A DNA stretch of 22,924 nucleotides from Corynebacterium sp. (GCF_030530965.1 NZ_JAUMTY010000009.1:1-22924); one strand, 5' to 3'. Shown: positions 6,538-15,540, counted from the stretch's first letter. Notes: generated by a model from the sequence alone, not told the origin. Translations and numbers: made by a program.

Positions 6538-7629
6538 CTACGAACCGAGGTCCTCGTGAGAAGCCGGAGCCGACCACGACTCATTAGCAGCCGACTGCTC
6601 ACGTCGTTTCCCTTCCTCCCACAGACGGTTCTGCTCATCCAGGCCAACTGGACGCTCCGTCTCCTCGAACAGATAGGGAGCGCGCGTCCGCATCTTATGA
6701 ACAAACGACGCCGCAACGTGCCCAATATCGAAAGCGCCGCGTCGGTTAGCTATCTCCGCATGGAACAGAACCTGCAAGAAGATATCCGACAGCTCATCAC
6801 ACAGCCGCTTTTCCGACGCCAGATCCCCGGCCTGCCACGTGTCGATGGACTGGGCTAACTCCTCAACTTCCTCACGCAGATAGGCAAGAAGAGACTGGTG
6901 GCTCTGGCTCTGCTCCCACTCCCCTTGGCGCAAGGCACGCGACATCACCGAAATGGCTTCTTCAATCTCGTTGAGGACAGCCTCCGGGATCTCACTTTGG
7001 CTCGGACCGGAACCGTCGGCCGATTCGGTGGTTTCGTCGACGCCACCAGCGCTTTCGTCGTCAGTACCTTCGCTATCGACGCCATCGCCCACGACTGCGG
7101 TCCCGTGAATCACACCGCCACCGGCATTCCCCGTGCCGCCCTGGTCTTCCCCATTGCGCTGGTCAGACGGGTAATCGGGCTCCCCTGTCGACGAATCCTC
7201 TCCGTACGCTTCTTCCGACGTCTCCGCGCCATCCGTCAACTGCGGGATTGCTTTCAATGCGAAGTCATAATCCGGATACGCCGCCGGGTTGTCCGCATCC
7301 ATCCCCTCAAGCTCGCCCGAAGCACCAGAGCTCAGCGCATTATTCGTCGAACCCGACGCCAGCGCGCGGTCCGGCCGTCGTTGGAAATACAAGGAAGGAG
7401 CGACTAATAGCTGGTCACCACTGTGGAGCCTCTCGCGCACCCATTCGTTATAAGGATCAGTAGTGATCAACGTGTCGGTGTCATCCACCACATGGCCACC
7501 TAGATCGGCAATCACCCAACGGATGCGGACTGGGACTTCTTCGGTGTAGCACACGTCATTGCCCACCAGAGAAACAGCGTCGACGGGCAGCATGCCAGGA
7601 AAACGAGGATCGAGGACAATGACAGACAT
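6538..7629 (-). CDS. mazG: MazG family nucleoside triphosphate pyrophosphohydrolase with a long disordered insertion
   Basis: A 363-residue MazG-type enzyme that would hydrolyse (d)NTPs, including damaged ones, to monophosphate and PPi. Residues 1-85 match the mycobacterial MazG N-terminal domain (MSVIVLDPRFPGMLPVDAVSL). Residues 88-215 are low-complexity, rich in Gly, Asp, Glu and Ser. Residues 217-340 hold the all-alpha MazG domain, with the EExxE metal site at E253/E254/E257 and ExxD at E279/D282 (DELSDIFLQVLFHAEIA). Only one MazG domain is present, and the C-terminal part found in longer MazG proteins is missing. ATG follows the mfd stop by 9 nt, so translation is probably coupled; the only SD-like AAGG is about 17 nt upstream, inside the mfd end. 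Confidence 0.9.
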   Translation of the reverse strand: MSVIVLDPRFPGMLPVDAVSLVGNDVCYTEEVPVRIRWVIADLGGHVVDDTDTLITTDPYNEWVRERLHSGDQLLVAPSLYFQRRPDRALASGSTNNALSSGASGELEGMDADNPAAYPDYDFALKAIPQLTDGAETSEEAYGEDSSTGEPDYPSDQRNGEDQGGTGNAGGGVIHGTAVVGDGVDSEGTDDESAGGVDETTESADGSGPSQSEIPEAVLNEIEEAISVMSRALRQGEWEQSQSHQSLLAYLREEVEELAQSIDTWQAGDLASEKRLCDELSDIFLQVLFHAEIANRRGAFDIGHVAASFVHKMRTRAPYLFEETERPVGLDEQNRLWEEGKRREQSAANESWSAPASHEDLGS

Positions 7630-7638
7630 GGCTATATA

Positions 7639-10600
7639 TTAACGGACCTTACTTTTAGTGGAATTCTTTTGGTGACTCTTGCCCCCAGTAGTGTCCGGCT
7701 GCACACCAGAAGCGACGTCCCGGCGCGGCTCACCCAGCAGCGACGTCATCACGTCCGCACACCACTGCAACAATTCCTCATCCTTGACGGCTTGTGCCCG
7801 AATACCCCGCCCTTTCTTGGGCGCAGGAACCACAACATTATGGGTTGTGGCACGATATTGCGCGCCGGGATACAGCCGGCCCAAACGCACTCGCCCTGAA
7901 TCGGGCAGTTCAATGGGCGAAAACGAGATAGCGGCCTTGTTCGCGCCGGTTGCCACAACATCGGTCACGCCACATTCGCGGCAGACCATGCGTAACCGGG
8001 CAACGGCGAGCAGCCGGTCAATTTCCTGTGGCGGCTGGCCGTACCTGTCCACTAATTCCGCGCGGACATTCTGCAAGGCCTCTTCGTTCTTCGCTTGAGC
8101 GAGGTCCCGGTACGCGGCCAAACGTAGCCGCTCAGAAGCAATATAACTCGTCGGAATATGTGCATCGACGTTGATATCAATGCGCGTTTCCTTGTTTTCC
8201 TTATCGCTTCCATCGATTGGCTTGCCGTCGGCCATCGCCTTGAATGCCTCGACAGCTTCGCCAACGAGGCGGACATAGAGGTCAAAGCCGACGCCAGCGA
8301 TGTGGCCCGACTGCTCAGCGCCCAACACATTGCCGGCGCCGCGCATTTCAAGGTCTTTCATGGCGACGGCCATACCGGCGCCGAGATCATTGTTCTGCGC
8401 AATCGTCGATAAACGGTCATAGGACGTTTCGGTCAATGTTTGCGACGGAGGGTACAAGAAATAGGCATAGCCTCGTTCACGCGACCGACCCACGCGGCCA
8501 CGAAGCTGGTGCAACTGGGCCAATCCCATATGGTGGGCATTCTCGACGATCAGCGTGTTGGCGTTCGAAATATCCAATCCCGTTTCGACGATCGTCGTGC
8601 AGACCAACACGTCGTACTCGCGGTCCCAGAACCCTTCGACGGTGTTCTCCAGCTGATCCTCATTCATCTGGCCATGTGCCACGACCACGCGTGCTTCCGG
8701 AACAAGCTCACGTATATGCTGCGCGACCTGCTCAATCGAACGCACACGGTTGTGCACATAAAACACCTGGCCATCGCGCAACAATTCACGACGAATAGCC
8801 GCCGCGATCTGCTTATCCTCTTGCACACCGACGTAGGTCAACACGGGGTGGCGATCTTCCGGAGGGGTGAGGATCGTCGACATATCGCGAATCCCCGCCA
8901 TCGACATCTCCAACGTGCGGGGAATAGGCGTCGCCGACATTGTCAACATGTCAACGTGGGACCGCAGCGCCTTGATGTGCTCCTTGTGTTCCACACCGAA
9001 ACGCTGTTCCTCGTCGACAATAACGAGGCCTAAGTTCTTCCACTGCACCCCTGTCTGCAGCAGACGGTGGGTACCGATCACGATGTCGACCTGCCCCTCG
9101 GCCAGCCCGGTCAGGACTTCGCGGGCCTGCTTCGGCGTGGTGAAACGGGACAGCTGACGGATCGTGATGGGGAAACCTTCCATGCGCTCGCTGAACGTCG
9201 CGAAATGCTGCTGCGCCAGCAACGTCGTGGGAACAAGGAGAACCACCTGTTTGCCATCCTGAACAGCCTTGAATGCGGCACGGACAGCAACCTCGGTTTT
9301 GCCGTATCCCACGTCGCCCACGATCACGCGGTCCATGGGGACGGGCTTTTCCATATCCTCTTTGACCGCTTCGATGGCGTTGTACTGGTCTTCCGTTTCC
9401 GTGAACGGGAAGTTATCCTCCATCTCCCGCTGCCACGGCGTGTCTGGCGAGAACGCGTACCCCGGCGCGGCCTGACGCTTGGCATAGAGTTGCACGAGGT
9501 CAGCGGCTATATCGCGAACCGCGGCGCGGGCTTTCTTCTTGGTGTTCTTCCAATCGGATCCGCCCATTTTCGATAGCGACGGGTTTTCACCGCCGACATA
9601 CCGCGAGAGCAAATCCAGACTGTCCATGGGGACATAAAGGTGATCGGCTGCACCGCCTCGTTTCGACGGGGCATATTCCAGAACCATGTATTCCCGACGG
9701 GTCGCATCAGCACCCTTGCCGACGGTGCGCTCCTGCATTTTAACGAATCGGCCGATGCCATGGGTTTCATGGACGACGAGATCGCCCGGGTTGAGCGAGA
9801 GCGGGTCGACGCGGTTGCGTTTACGCCGTGGCCGACGACGCCCATCGCCATAAGCAGCGATGCGGTTGCCGGTGAAGTCGGTTTCGGCGACGACGAGCAG
9901 GGGGCGGGACGCAGCCGAGGATGTGGCCTCGTCGCTGTCCGTCGGCTGGGCGTCGTCAGCTGGCTGGGCGTCGTCGACGTGTGGGATAACTAAGCCCCCG
10001 TGCAGCACGGCCCGAATGACCGTGGCTTTTCCCGGCGCAGGAGGATTCTGGGGATCCGCATCGGGCGTCACGCCGATCCCGGCTTCACGGAAACGACCGC
10101 TCATACGTTGTGCGGAGGCAGGCGTTAGTACCGTAAACACGAGCCGGCCACCGTGTGCCACGTGGTCGTGAAGCTCCGCCATCGCTTTCTCTACGTCGCC
10201 CGGTTTCCCCTTGGGCTGAGGCCCGGTGGAGAAATCCAACTCGAGGGTGGACGATGCCTCCGCGCTGCCCAAGAACCCCGGAGGAGCACACGTCCACCAG
10301 GACAAACCATGGTGTTCCGCTGTCTTCTCCATGGCACCCAGCGAGCGATACGCGCTCTGGTCCACGTTCAGATCATCATTGCCGTCCTCGGCTTCTGCCA
10401 GTGCGGCGGTGTCAATCGGTGACTCCGCCCCCATCGCGGCAGCCTCCCACCCGGCTTTGACAAACTCTTTGCCGGTGGCAATCAAGTCGTCGGCCCGGCG
10501 CTGTACTTTCTCCGGCGACATCACCAGCACCGTGGTCGTCGCCGACGGATCTGCGGCGGCCACTTCCTCAGGAAGCGTCACCATCGGACCGTCAAAAAGC

Positions 10601-11544
10601 ACAGGAATGAGGGACTCCATCCCCTCAACGGCGACACCTTCGCTGATCTTCGTCAACGCGTCCGCCAGCGTGGCATTCGATGCGTGGGTGCGTGCCATTT
10701 TTTCAGCGCGGGCGCGGACAGCGTCGTCAATAAGAAGTTCACGGCACGGGTAAACAGGAACGACACCAGGATCAAAATTCTCGATTGTTCGCTGGTCGCC
10801 CACCGAAAAAGCGCGCAAATCGGAGATCTCGTCGCCCCACAATTCGGCGCGCACGGGGAGCTCGGCCGTGGAGGGGAAAATATCCACCACACCACCGCGA
10901 ACGGCGAATTCCCCTCTCTTGCCGACGAGATCCACGTGCTGATAACCCATCTCGGCTAAGCGAGTGGCGATCCCCGTGACATCGGTGTCCTCCGCCAGGA
11001 TGATCGGTTCGCGCTCCCCCAAGCCCTTCATAATGGGCTGAATGAACGACCGCGCCGGGGCGACGACAACGCGAATAGGCTGCTCACCGGGGATGTCATG
11101 GGGGTGAGCAAGGCGGCGAAGCACCTTTAGGCGGGCACCTACGGTCTCCGAACCGGGGGACAAACGCTCATGCGGGAGCGTCTCCCAGGCGGGGAACATG
11201 GCGACGGCATCGCCCATCATGTCGCGCAATTCTGCAGTGAGATCCTGGGCTTCGCGGCTGGTCGCGGTCACGATGGCAACGACAGATTTTTCGGCGATTG
11301 CCCTGGCCACCCACGACCGTGCCTCGTCGATCGCTGAGATGTGCAGCCGCGGCTCCCCCACCGAAGCCAGGACTCCTTGGAGTTTCGGCGATTGCAGCGC
11401 CAACTGCACCACCCCGGCCAAGGGTGGCCGTCCCGTTCCTTCCGGCGCGTCCTTCCCTTTGGGCTTGCGGGCTGCCGCACGAGCAGCGTCGGACGCGGAC
11501 GCATCGGATGAGGGCATGGGAGTCTGTGCAGAGGTGTGCGTCAT
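7639..11544 (-). CDS. mfd: Transcription-repair coupling factor
   Basis: A 1301-residue Mfd, longer than the usual 1150-1230, that removes stalled RNA polymerase at lesions and recruits UvrA. Residues 1-38 are an Ala/Ser-rich extra N-terminus. Residues 45-480 are the UvrB-like damage-recruitment modules (FPAWETLPHERLSP, RGGVVDIFP). Residues 521-548 are an Asp/Ala-rich insertion (repeated DDAQP). Residues 578-650 are the CarD-like polymerase-interacting domain (GDLVVHETHGIGRF). The translocase follows: Walker A GDVGYGKTE (743-751), DEEQ box (844-847), MSATPIPRT and motif VI QLRGRVGRSRERGY (1013-1026). Residues 1120-1260 are the TRCF C-terminal domain, then a basic tail. The ATG at 11542-11544 has no clear SD. 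It lies 45 nt after the regulator gene and 9 nt before mazG. Confidence 0.97.
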   Translation of the reverse strand: MTHTSAQTPMPSSDASASDAARAAARKPKGKDAPEGTGRPPLAGVVQLALQSPKLQGVLASVGEPRLHISAIDEARSWVARAIAEKSVVAIVTATSREAQDLTAELRDMMGDAVAMFPAWETLPHERLSPGSETVGARLKVLRRLAHPHDIPGEQPIRVVVAPARSFIQPIMKGLGEREPIILAEDTDVTGIATRLAEMGYQHVDLVGKRGEFAVRGGVVDIFPSTAELPVRAELWGDEISDLRAFSVGDQRTIENFDPGVVPVYPCRELLIDDAVRARAEKMARTHASNATLADALTKISEGVAVEGMESLIPVLFDGPMVTLPEEVAAADPSATTTVLVMSPEKVQRRADDLIATGKEFVKAGWEAAAMGAESPIDTAALAEAEDGNDDLNVDQSAYRSLGAMEKTAEHHGLSWWTCAPPGFLGSAEASSTLELDFSTGPQPKGKPGDVEKAMAELHDHVAHGGRLVFTVLTPASAQRMSGRFREAGIGVTPDADPQNPPAPGKATVIRAVLHGGLVIPHVDDAQPADDAQPTDSDEATSSAASRPLLVVAETDFTGNRIAAYGDGRRRPRRKRNRVDPLSLNPGDLVVHETHGIGRFVKMQERTVGKGADATRREYMVLEYAPSKRGGAADHLYVPMDSLDLLSRYVGGENPSLSKMGGSDWKNTKKKARAAVRDIAADLVQLYAKRQAAPGYAFSPDTPWQREMEDNFPFTETEDQYNAIEAVKEDMEKPVPMDRVIVGDVGYGKTEVAVRAAFKAVQDGKQVVLLVPTTLLAQQHFATFSERMEGFPITIRQLSRFTTPKQAREVLTGLAEGQVDIVIGTHRLLQTGVQWKNLGLVIVDEEQRFGVEHKEHIKALRSHVDMLTMSATPIPRTLEMSMAGIRDMSTILTPPEDRHPVLTYVGVQEDKQIAAAIRRELLRDGQVFYVHNRVRSIEQVAQHIRELVPEARVVVAHGQMNEDQLENTVEGFWDREYDVLVCTTIVETGLDISNANTLIVENAHHMGLAQLHQLRGRVGRSRERGYAYFLYPPSQTLTETSYDRLSTIAQNNDLGAGMAVAMKDLEMRGAGNVLGAEQSGHIAGVGFDLYVRLVGEAVEAFKAMADGKPIDGSDKENKETRIDINVDAHIPTSYIASERLRLAAYRDLAQAKNEEALQNVRAELVDRYGQPPQEIDRLLAVARLRMVCRECGVTDVVATGANKAAISFSPIELPDSGRVRLGRLYPGAQYRATTHNVVVPAPKKGRGIRAQAVKDEELLQWCADVMTSLLGEPRRDVASGVQPDTTGGKSHQKNSTKSKVR

Positions 11545-11589
11545 GAGGCTGATTGTAATGGGGAGCTTTGCGGCGGAGTGTCGCGGATA

Positions 11590-12513
11590 CTAGTCGTCGG
11601 CCTCCTCCGAAGCCTCGCCCTCTGAGGTGGACGAACTGGACTGCTCCGCGTCCCGCTGCTGTTGCCTGTACACCTCGGCCGGGTCGGCATCCTTACCGGC
11701 ACCCAGCCTGACACCTTGCTGGCCAGCTTCTCCCTCGACGTCCTCGTGGAGGATCGGGTCCTTCTCCATTCCTGCGAGGCCATTCCACATGAGGTTCACG
11801 ATGTGGGCAGCAACTGCGTCCTTGGGAAACACGTGTGTGTTGTCGCTGTTACCGTCGTTACTACCGTCCGCGGCTCCATCTTTATCACTGCCGACGCCGT
11901 TCGCGCTGTTCTCATTGCCGACGCCCATCGAGTTGACGGTCCACCACTGCGCCACCATCGCGACGCACCCCATCATGCCCTGGGCATAGAGCTCCGCGAG
12001 ACGCTCATCTAAACCATTCCGCTTAAAAGCGTCGGCAAGAATATGGGACGCGCGATTCACCGAAAGACCGAGCAAAGTGGAATGGGCACCGTCCTCAGCC
12101 GACGAGTGATCCTCCGCCGACTTCCCATGATGCGATGCCGCCTTCGACTGCGATGACCTCCCGACAGCCCCAACAACAGCGCCGTCGCGAGCGAGGATCC
12201 GGAAACCTTCCTCATTTTTCTCCGCGAAATCCAGGACCGCGTAGACCGCCCGTTCAATTCGGATACGCGAGCGCCCCTGAACAAGTGCTTCGTCGATAGT
12301 GCGGTCGAGGGCGACCATATCTTCGTCGATAACTGCCTGGTAAAGCCCCTCTTTCCCACCAAAATGTTCATAAATGACGGGCTTGGACACACCGGCGCGC
12401 GCAGCGAGCTCTTCGACGCTGGTACCTTCAATGCCTTTTTCAGCAAAGACAGGCCTACTCATAGCGATCAATTGGGAGCGACGTTCTGCTGCCGACATAC
12501 GTTGACGTGTCAT
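11590..12513 (-). CDS. TetR/AcrR family transcriptional regulator (Rv1019-like)
   Basis: A 307-residue repressor-type regulator. The N-terminal TetR helix-turn-helix spans residues 8-55 (GTSVEELAARAGVSKPVIYEHFGGKEGLY), and the C-terminal ligand/dimer domain is recognisable from LYAQGMMGCVAMVAQWW and AAHIVNLMWNGLAGME. Two low-complexity insertions (about 112-145, Ser/His/Ala-rich, and 193-226, Gly/Asn/Asp-rich) and an acidic tail (255-307) make it about 100 residues longer than its mycobacterial counterpart upstream of mfd. The ATG at 12511-12513 is chosen because homologues begin here. The frame stays open to 12837, but that part is antisense to tRNA-Gln. The SD is weak (GAAG). Same strand as mfd, 45 nt apart, so it may lead the mfd-mazG operon; the ligand is unknown. 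Confidence 0.9.
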   Translation of the reverse strand: MTRQRMSAAERRSQLIAMSRPVFAEKGIEGTSVEELAARAGVSKPVIYEHFGGKEGLYQAVIDEDMVALDRTIDEALVQGRSRIRIERAVYAVLDFAEKNEEGFRILARDGAVVGAVGRSSQSKAASHHGKSAEDHSSAEDGAHSTLLGLSVNRASHILADAFKRNGLDERLAELYAQGMMGCVAMVAQWWTVNSMGVGNENSANGVGSDKDGAADGSNDGNSDNTHVFPKDAVAAHIVNLMWNGLAGMEKDPILHEDVEGEAGQQGVRLGAGKDADPAEVYRQQQRDAEQSSSSTSEGEASEEADD

Positions 12514-12614
12514 GTCTTCAGGATATCTGGAACGTCCCCCCACGTTGTCGTAGTGCCGGAAAAATGTAGAACAGGAGGAGTCGAGGCGCGGACCGGAAAC
12601 GATGGCTGCACAAT

Positions 12615-12633
12615 AATCGCACTTAAATCGCAC
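12615..12633. repeat. Direct repeat in the TetR-gene/tRNA-Gln intergenic region
   Basis: AATCGCAC occurs at 12615-12622 and 12626-12633, exactly 11 bp (about one helical turn) apart, roughly 100 bp upstream of the regulator's start. Same-face spacing is what one would expect for a protein-binding site, possibly for the regulator itself, but TetR operators are usually palindromic, so the assignment is speculative. Confidence 0.4.
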
Positions 12634-12716
12634 CTGATCGCGGGGCTGCGCGGACGGGAACATGGGCTCGTCGGTGTGTTGTTCAGGAGAAATGGCACTT
12701 TGGGCGGCTCGTCGGG

Positions 12717-12722
12717 TAGAGT
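12717..12722 (+). promoter_or_regulatory. Putative -10 element for tRNA-Gln
   Basis: TAGAGT, preceded by GGG, lies 37 nt upstream of the tRNA 5' end, a typical distance for a tRNA promoter. No strong -35 is visible at the expected spacing. The same transcript could continue into glmU, whose start is 56 nt after the tRNA and which shows no separate clear promoter. Confidence 0.33.
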
Positions 12723-12759
12723 AAGGCGCCGCAGCGACGGACATTGTCCTCCTGTGCTT

Positions 12760-12831
12760 TCTCCCGTGGTGTAATAGGCAACACAGCTGGTTTTGGTCCA
12801 GCCGTTCTAGGTTCGAGTCCTGGCGGGAGAG
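12760..12831 (+). tRNA. tRNA-Gln (anticodon UUG)
   Basis: The 72-nt cloverleaf has acceptor TCTCCCG/CGGGAGA with discriminator G, D stem GTGT/ACAC, anticodon arm GCTGG-TTTTGGT-CCAGC giving UUG, variable loop CGTT, T arm TAGG-TTCGAGT-CCTG closed by an outer C-G pair; CCA is not encoded. Position directly upstream of glmU matches the mycobacterial arrangement. Confidence 0.97.
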
Positions 12832-12887
12832 CCACAACTATATGATCGGATCTATCACCCGAATACTCATAAACGATGGGAGAGTCC

Positions 12888-14402
12888 GTGAGTACTACCC
12901 CAGTTGCAGTCATTGTTTTGGCCGCAGGGGCTGGCACCCGAATGAAGTCAGATACCCCAAAAATGCTTCATCAGATTGGGGGGCGCTCACTACTCTCCCA
13001 TTCTTTGTATGCCGCGAAGGGGCTGAACCCCGACCACCTCGTCGTGGTCGTCGGCCATCAGAAGGAACTCGTCGCGCAGGCTGTTGAAGCTTGGCAAGAA
13101 GAAACCTCGACGACGTCGGGCTTCGCCTTGGCGCATCAGGAGCAACAGAACGGCACCGGCCACGCCGTCATGTGCGGCATGGACAGCGATGAATTAGCTG
13201 GTTTCACGGGGACGGTCGTCGTCACGAATGCCGACGTTCCTCTTTTGTCGTCCTCGACGCTCGATTCGCTGGTCAACGCCCACACTCATGCACCGGCAGC
13301 GGCCGTGACCGTGCTCACCGTGGAAGCGCCCACACCGACAGGCTACGGGCGCATCATCCGCAATGCCGATGGCGAAGTGACCGCGATCGTCGAGGAAAAA
13401 GACGCCACCGAGGACCAGCGTCGAATCAAAGAAGTCAACACCGGCGTCTTCGCGTTTGATGCCGACGTTTTGCGCAGCTCATTGGGCAAGTTGGACACCA
13501 ACAACGCGCAGGGCGAGATGTACTTGACCGATGTTCTTGGCATTGCCCGGAACGAGGGGCTCATCGCCCGCGGACATATGGCACATGATCCCGCGGAATT
13601 GGCCGGTGTGAATGATCGCGTCCAGCTTGCCGCCGCCGGGCGAGTGCTCAACCGGCACATTTGCGAAAAGCACATGCGCAACGGGGCCACGATCATTGAT
13701 CCCGAATCCACGTGGATTGATGTCGATGTCACGATCGGACGTGATGTCACCATTCATCCGGGGACTCAGCTTCACGGCACGACGCACATTGAGGACAACG
13801 CCGAGATCGGGCCCGATACCACTCTCACGAATGTCACCGTTGGTTCGGGAACCCAGGTTGTTCGCTCGCACGGTTCCGATTCCACCATTGGCAGCAATGC
13901 CCACGTCGGGCCGTTTTCCTACCTGCGCCCTGGAACTCACTTGGGCGACGAGGGGAAGATCGGGACCTACGTCGAGACCAAGAATGCCACCATCGGCCGT
14001 GGTACGAAGGTTCCGCACCTTACTTATGTGGGCGACGCCACCATCGGCGAGTACTCGAATATCGGATGTTCCTCGGTGTTCGCGAACTATGACGGGGTGA
14101 ACAAGCACCACACGACCGTCGGGTCCCACGTCAGGACCGGATCTGATACCACCTTCGTTGCGCCTGTGACCGTGGGCGATGGCGCCTATTCCGGGGCTGG
14201 AACGGTGATTACCGACGACGTTCCCGCTGGTGCGCTGGTTGTCCCGGGTGCCCGGCAACGGGTTATCGAAGGGTGGGTGGCTAAGAAACGCCCGGGAACT
14301 GCAGCAGCGCGCGCGGCTGAGGCCGCCGGTACCCCCGAAAGCACAGGTAAAGCCCCCAACAATTCGGCACCATCCGACAACTCGCGGACCGATAGGACGT
14401 AG
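12888..14402 (+). CDS. glmU: Bifunctional UDP-GlcNAc pyrophosphorylase / glucosamine-1-phosphate acetyltransferase
   Basis: A protein of 504 residues that makes UDP-GlcNAc in two steps (acetylation of GlcN-1-P, then uridylylation) for peptidoglycan and arabinogalactan linkage. The N-terminal nucleotidyltransferase has the signature LAAGAGTRMKSDTPK at about 11-25, plus QEQQNGTGHA and VTNADVPLL. The C-terminal left-handed beta-helix has hexapeptide repeats, the catalytic region KVPHLTYVGDATIGEYSNIG and the FANYDGVNKHHT loop. The last 40 residues are a disordered Ala/Ser-rich tail. I prefer GTG at 12888-12890, because GGGAG at 12878-12882 gives an SD with 5-nt spacing; the in-frame ATG at 12876 lacks an SD and would add four residues. 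It is followed by prs after 120 bp. Confidence 0.97.
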   Translation: MSTTPVAVIVLAAGAGTRMKSDTPKMLHQIGGRSLLSHSLYAAKGLNPDHLVVVVGHQKELVAQAVEAWQEETSTTSGFALAHQEQQNGTGHAVMCGMDSDELAGFTGTVVVTNADVPLLSSSTLDSLVNAHTHAPAAAVTVLTVEAPTPTGYGRIIRNADGEVTAIVEEKDATEDQRRIKEVNTGVFAFDADVLRSSLGKLDTNNAQGEMYLTDVLGIARNEGLIARGHMAHDPAELAGVNDRVQLAAAGRVLNRHICEKHMRNGATIIDPESTWIDVDVTIGRDVTIHPGTQLHGTTHIEDNAEIGPDTTLTNVTVGSGTQVVRSHGSDSTIGSNAHVGPFSYLRPGTHLGDEGKIGTYVETKNATIGRGTKVPHLTYVGDATIGEYSNIGCSSVFANYDGVNKHHTTVGSHVRTGSDTTFVAPVTVGDGAYSGAGTVITDDVPAGALVVPGARQRVIEGWVAKKRPGTAAARAAEAAGTPESTGKAPNNSAPSDNSRTDRT

Positions 14403-14417
14403 TATCACTAAGTGCCG

Positions 14418-14444
14418 GGGATAGTTGGTGAGTCCCACTATCCC
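14418..14444 (+). other. Hairpin between glmU and prs
   Basis: GGGATAGT (14418-14425) and ACTATCCC (14437-14444) form a perfect 8-bp stem with an 11-nt loop, 15 nt after the glmU stop. No T-run follows, so it is a weak terminator or a processing/stability element between two genes that may be co-transcribed. Confidence 0.4.
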
Positions 14445-14522
14445 ACGCCTGCAGGGTTGATCAGATTTCCACTCTGACTGCCGATAAACGTGATCACCGT
14501 GGTCAACACAGAAAGGCATACC

Positions 14523-15491
14523 GTGAATTCACACTGGACGGAAAACCAGAAAAACCTCATGCTCTTCTCTGGGCGTGCCCACCCCGCTCTGGGAGAGCAA
14601 GTCGCCAAAGAACTAGGTATCGAGCTCACCCCCACCACTGCCCGCGACTTCGCCAATGGCGAGATCTTCGTTCGCTTCGAGGAATCCGTCCGCGGTTGCG
14701 ATGCTTTCGTCTTGCAGTCCCACCCGCAGCCGCTGAACAAGTGGCTGATGGAACAGCTCATTATGATCGACGCCCTTAAGCGTGGATCTGCAAAGCGCAT
14801 CACAGCGATTCTCCCCTTCTACCCCTATGCCCGCCAGGATAAGAAGCACCGTGGCCGCGAGCCGATTTCCGCTCGCCTGGTTGCAGACCTTTTGAAGTCT
14901 GCCGGTGCTGATCGCATCGTGTCTGTCGACCTCCACACGGACCAGATCCAGGGCTTCTTCGACGGCCCGGTTGATCACATGCACGCCATGCCGATCCTCA
15001 CGGACTACGTGAAGTCCAACTACGACACCTCGAACATCGTCGTTGTCTCCCCCGACGCCGGACGTGTGAAGGTGGCCGAAAAGTGGGCCCAGGAGTTGGG
15101 TAACGCACCTCTCGCCTTCGTCCACAAGACCCGCGATATTGACGTCGCGAACAAGATTACGTCCAACCGTGTTGTCGGTGACGTGTCCGGTCGAACCTGT
15201 GTGCTGCTCGACGACATGATCGATACCGGTGGAACCATTGCAGGCGCTGTCAAGGTGCTGCGTGAAGCTGGGGCGAATGACGTCATCATTGCCACCACCC
15301 ACGGTGTGTTCTCGGATCCGGCCCGCGAGCGGCTGTCCGAATGTGGTGCGCGCGAAGTGATCACCACCGATACGCTGCCGCAGAACACGGATCACTGGGA
15401 CAACCTCACTGTTCTGTCGATTGCCCCACTATTGGCAAAGACCATTCACGAGATCTTCGAAAACGGATCCGTCACCAACCTCTTCGAGTAA
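14523..15491 (+). CDS. prs: Ribose-phosphate pyrophosphokinase (PRPP synthetase)
   Basis: A 322-residue class I PRPP synthetase that transfers pyrophosphate from ATP to ribose-5-phosphate, feeding nucleotide, His and Trp synthesis and, in this group, decaprenyl-phosphoryl-arabinose for the wall. FANGEIFVRFEESVRG (43-58) and the flexible loop ILPFYPYARQDKKHRGRE (96-113) bind ATP. VDLHTDQIQGFF (135-146) is the metal/ATP-binding segment. The PRPP loop is VLLDDMIDTGGTIAGA (227-242). Start GTG at 14523-14525 is supported by GAAAGG at 14511-14516 with 6-nt spacing; an upstream in-frame GTG at 14490 lacks this. The gene is followed by a terminator hairpin at 15592. Confidence 0.97.
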   Translation: MNSHWTENQKNLMLFSGRAHPALGEQVAKELGIELTPTTARDFANGEIFVRFEESVRGCDAFVLQSHPQPLNKWLMEQLIMIDALKRGSAKRITAILPFYPYARQDKKHRGREPISARLVADLLKSAGADRIVSVDLHTDQIQGFFDGPVDHMHAMPILTDYVKSNYDTSNIVVVSPDAGRVKVAEKWAQELGNAPLAFVHKTRDIDVANKITSNRVVGDVSGRTCVLLDDMIDTGGTIAGAVKVLREAGANDVIIATTHGVFSDPARERLSECGAREVITTDTLPQNTDHWDNLTVLSIAPLLAKTIHEIFENGSVTNLFE

Positions 15492-15515
15492 GCGCCCACA
15501 TCGGCGCTAGGTGAC

Positions 15516-15540
15516 TCAGCGCTACTCGCGTTGGCGCTGA
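15516..15540 (+). other. Hairpin downstream of prs
   Basis: TCAGCGC (15516-15522) and GCGCTGA (15534-15540) form a perfect 7-bp stem with an 11-nt loop, 25 nt after the prs stop. Alternative pairings with the nearby GGCGCT at 15503-15508 are possible. There is no T-run; the stronger terminator candidate is further on at 15592. Confidence 0.35.

Noticed and set aside
12514..12837. A 108-codon N-terminal extension of the TetR regulator frame
   Set aside because: Its first residues (SRQDSNLERLDQNQL) are the antisense translation of tRNA-Gln, a well-known artefact. Homologues start at the ATG at 12511-12513, just before the HTH.
13479..14519. A 346-codon minus-strand frame opposite glmU
   Set aside because: The Gly/Val/Asp repeats mirror the hexapeptide repeats of GlmU on the opposite strand; it is a shadow.
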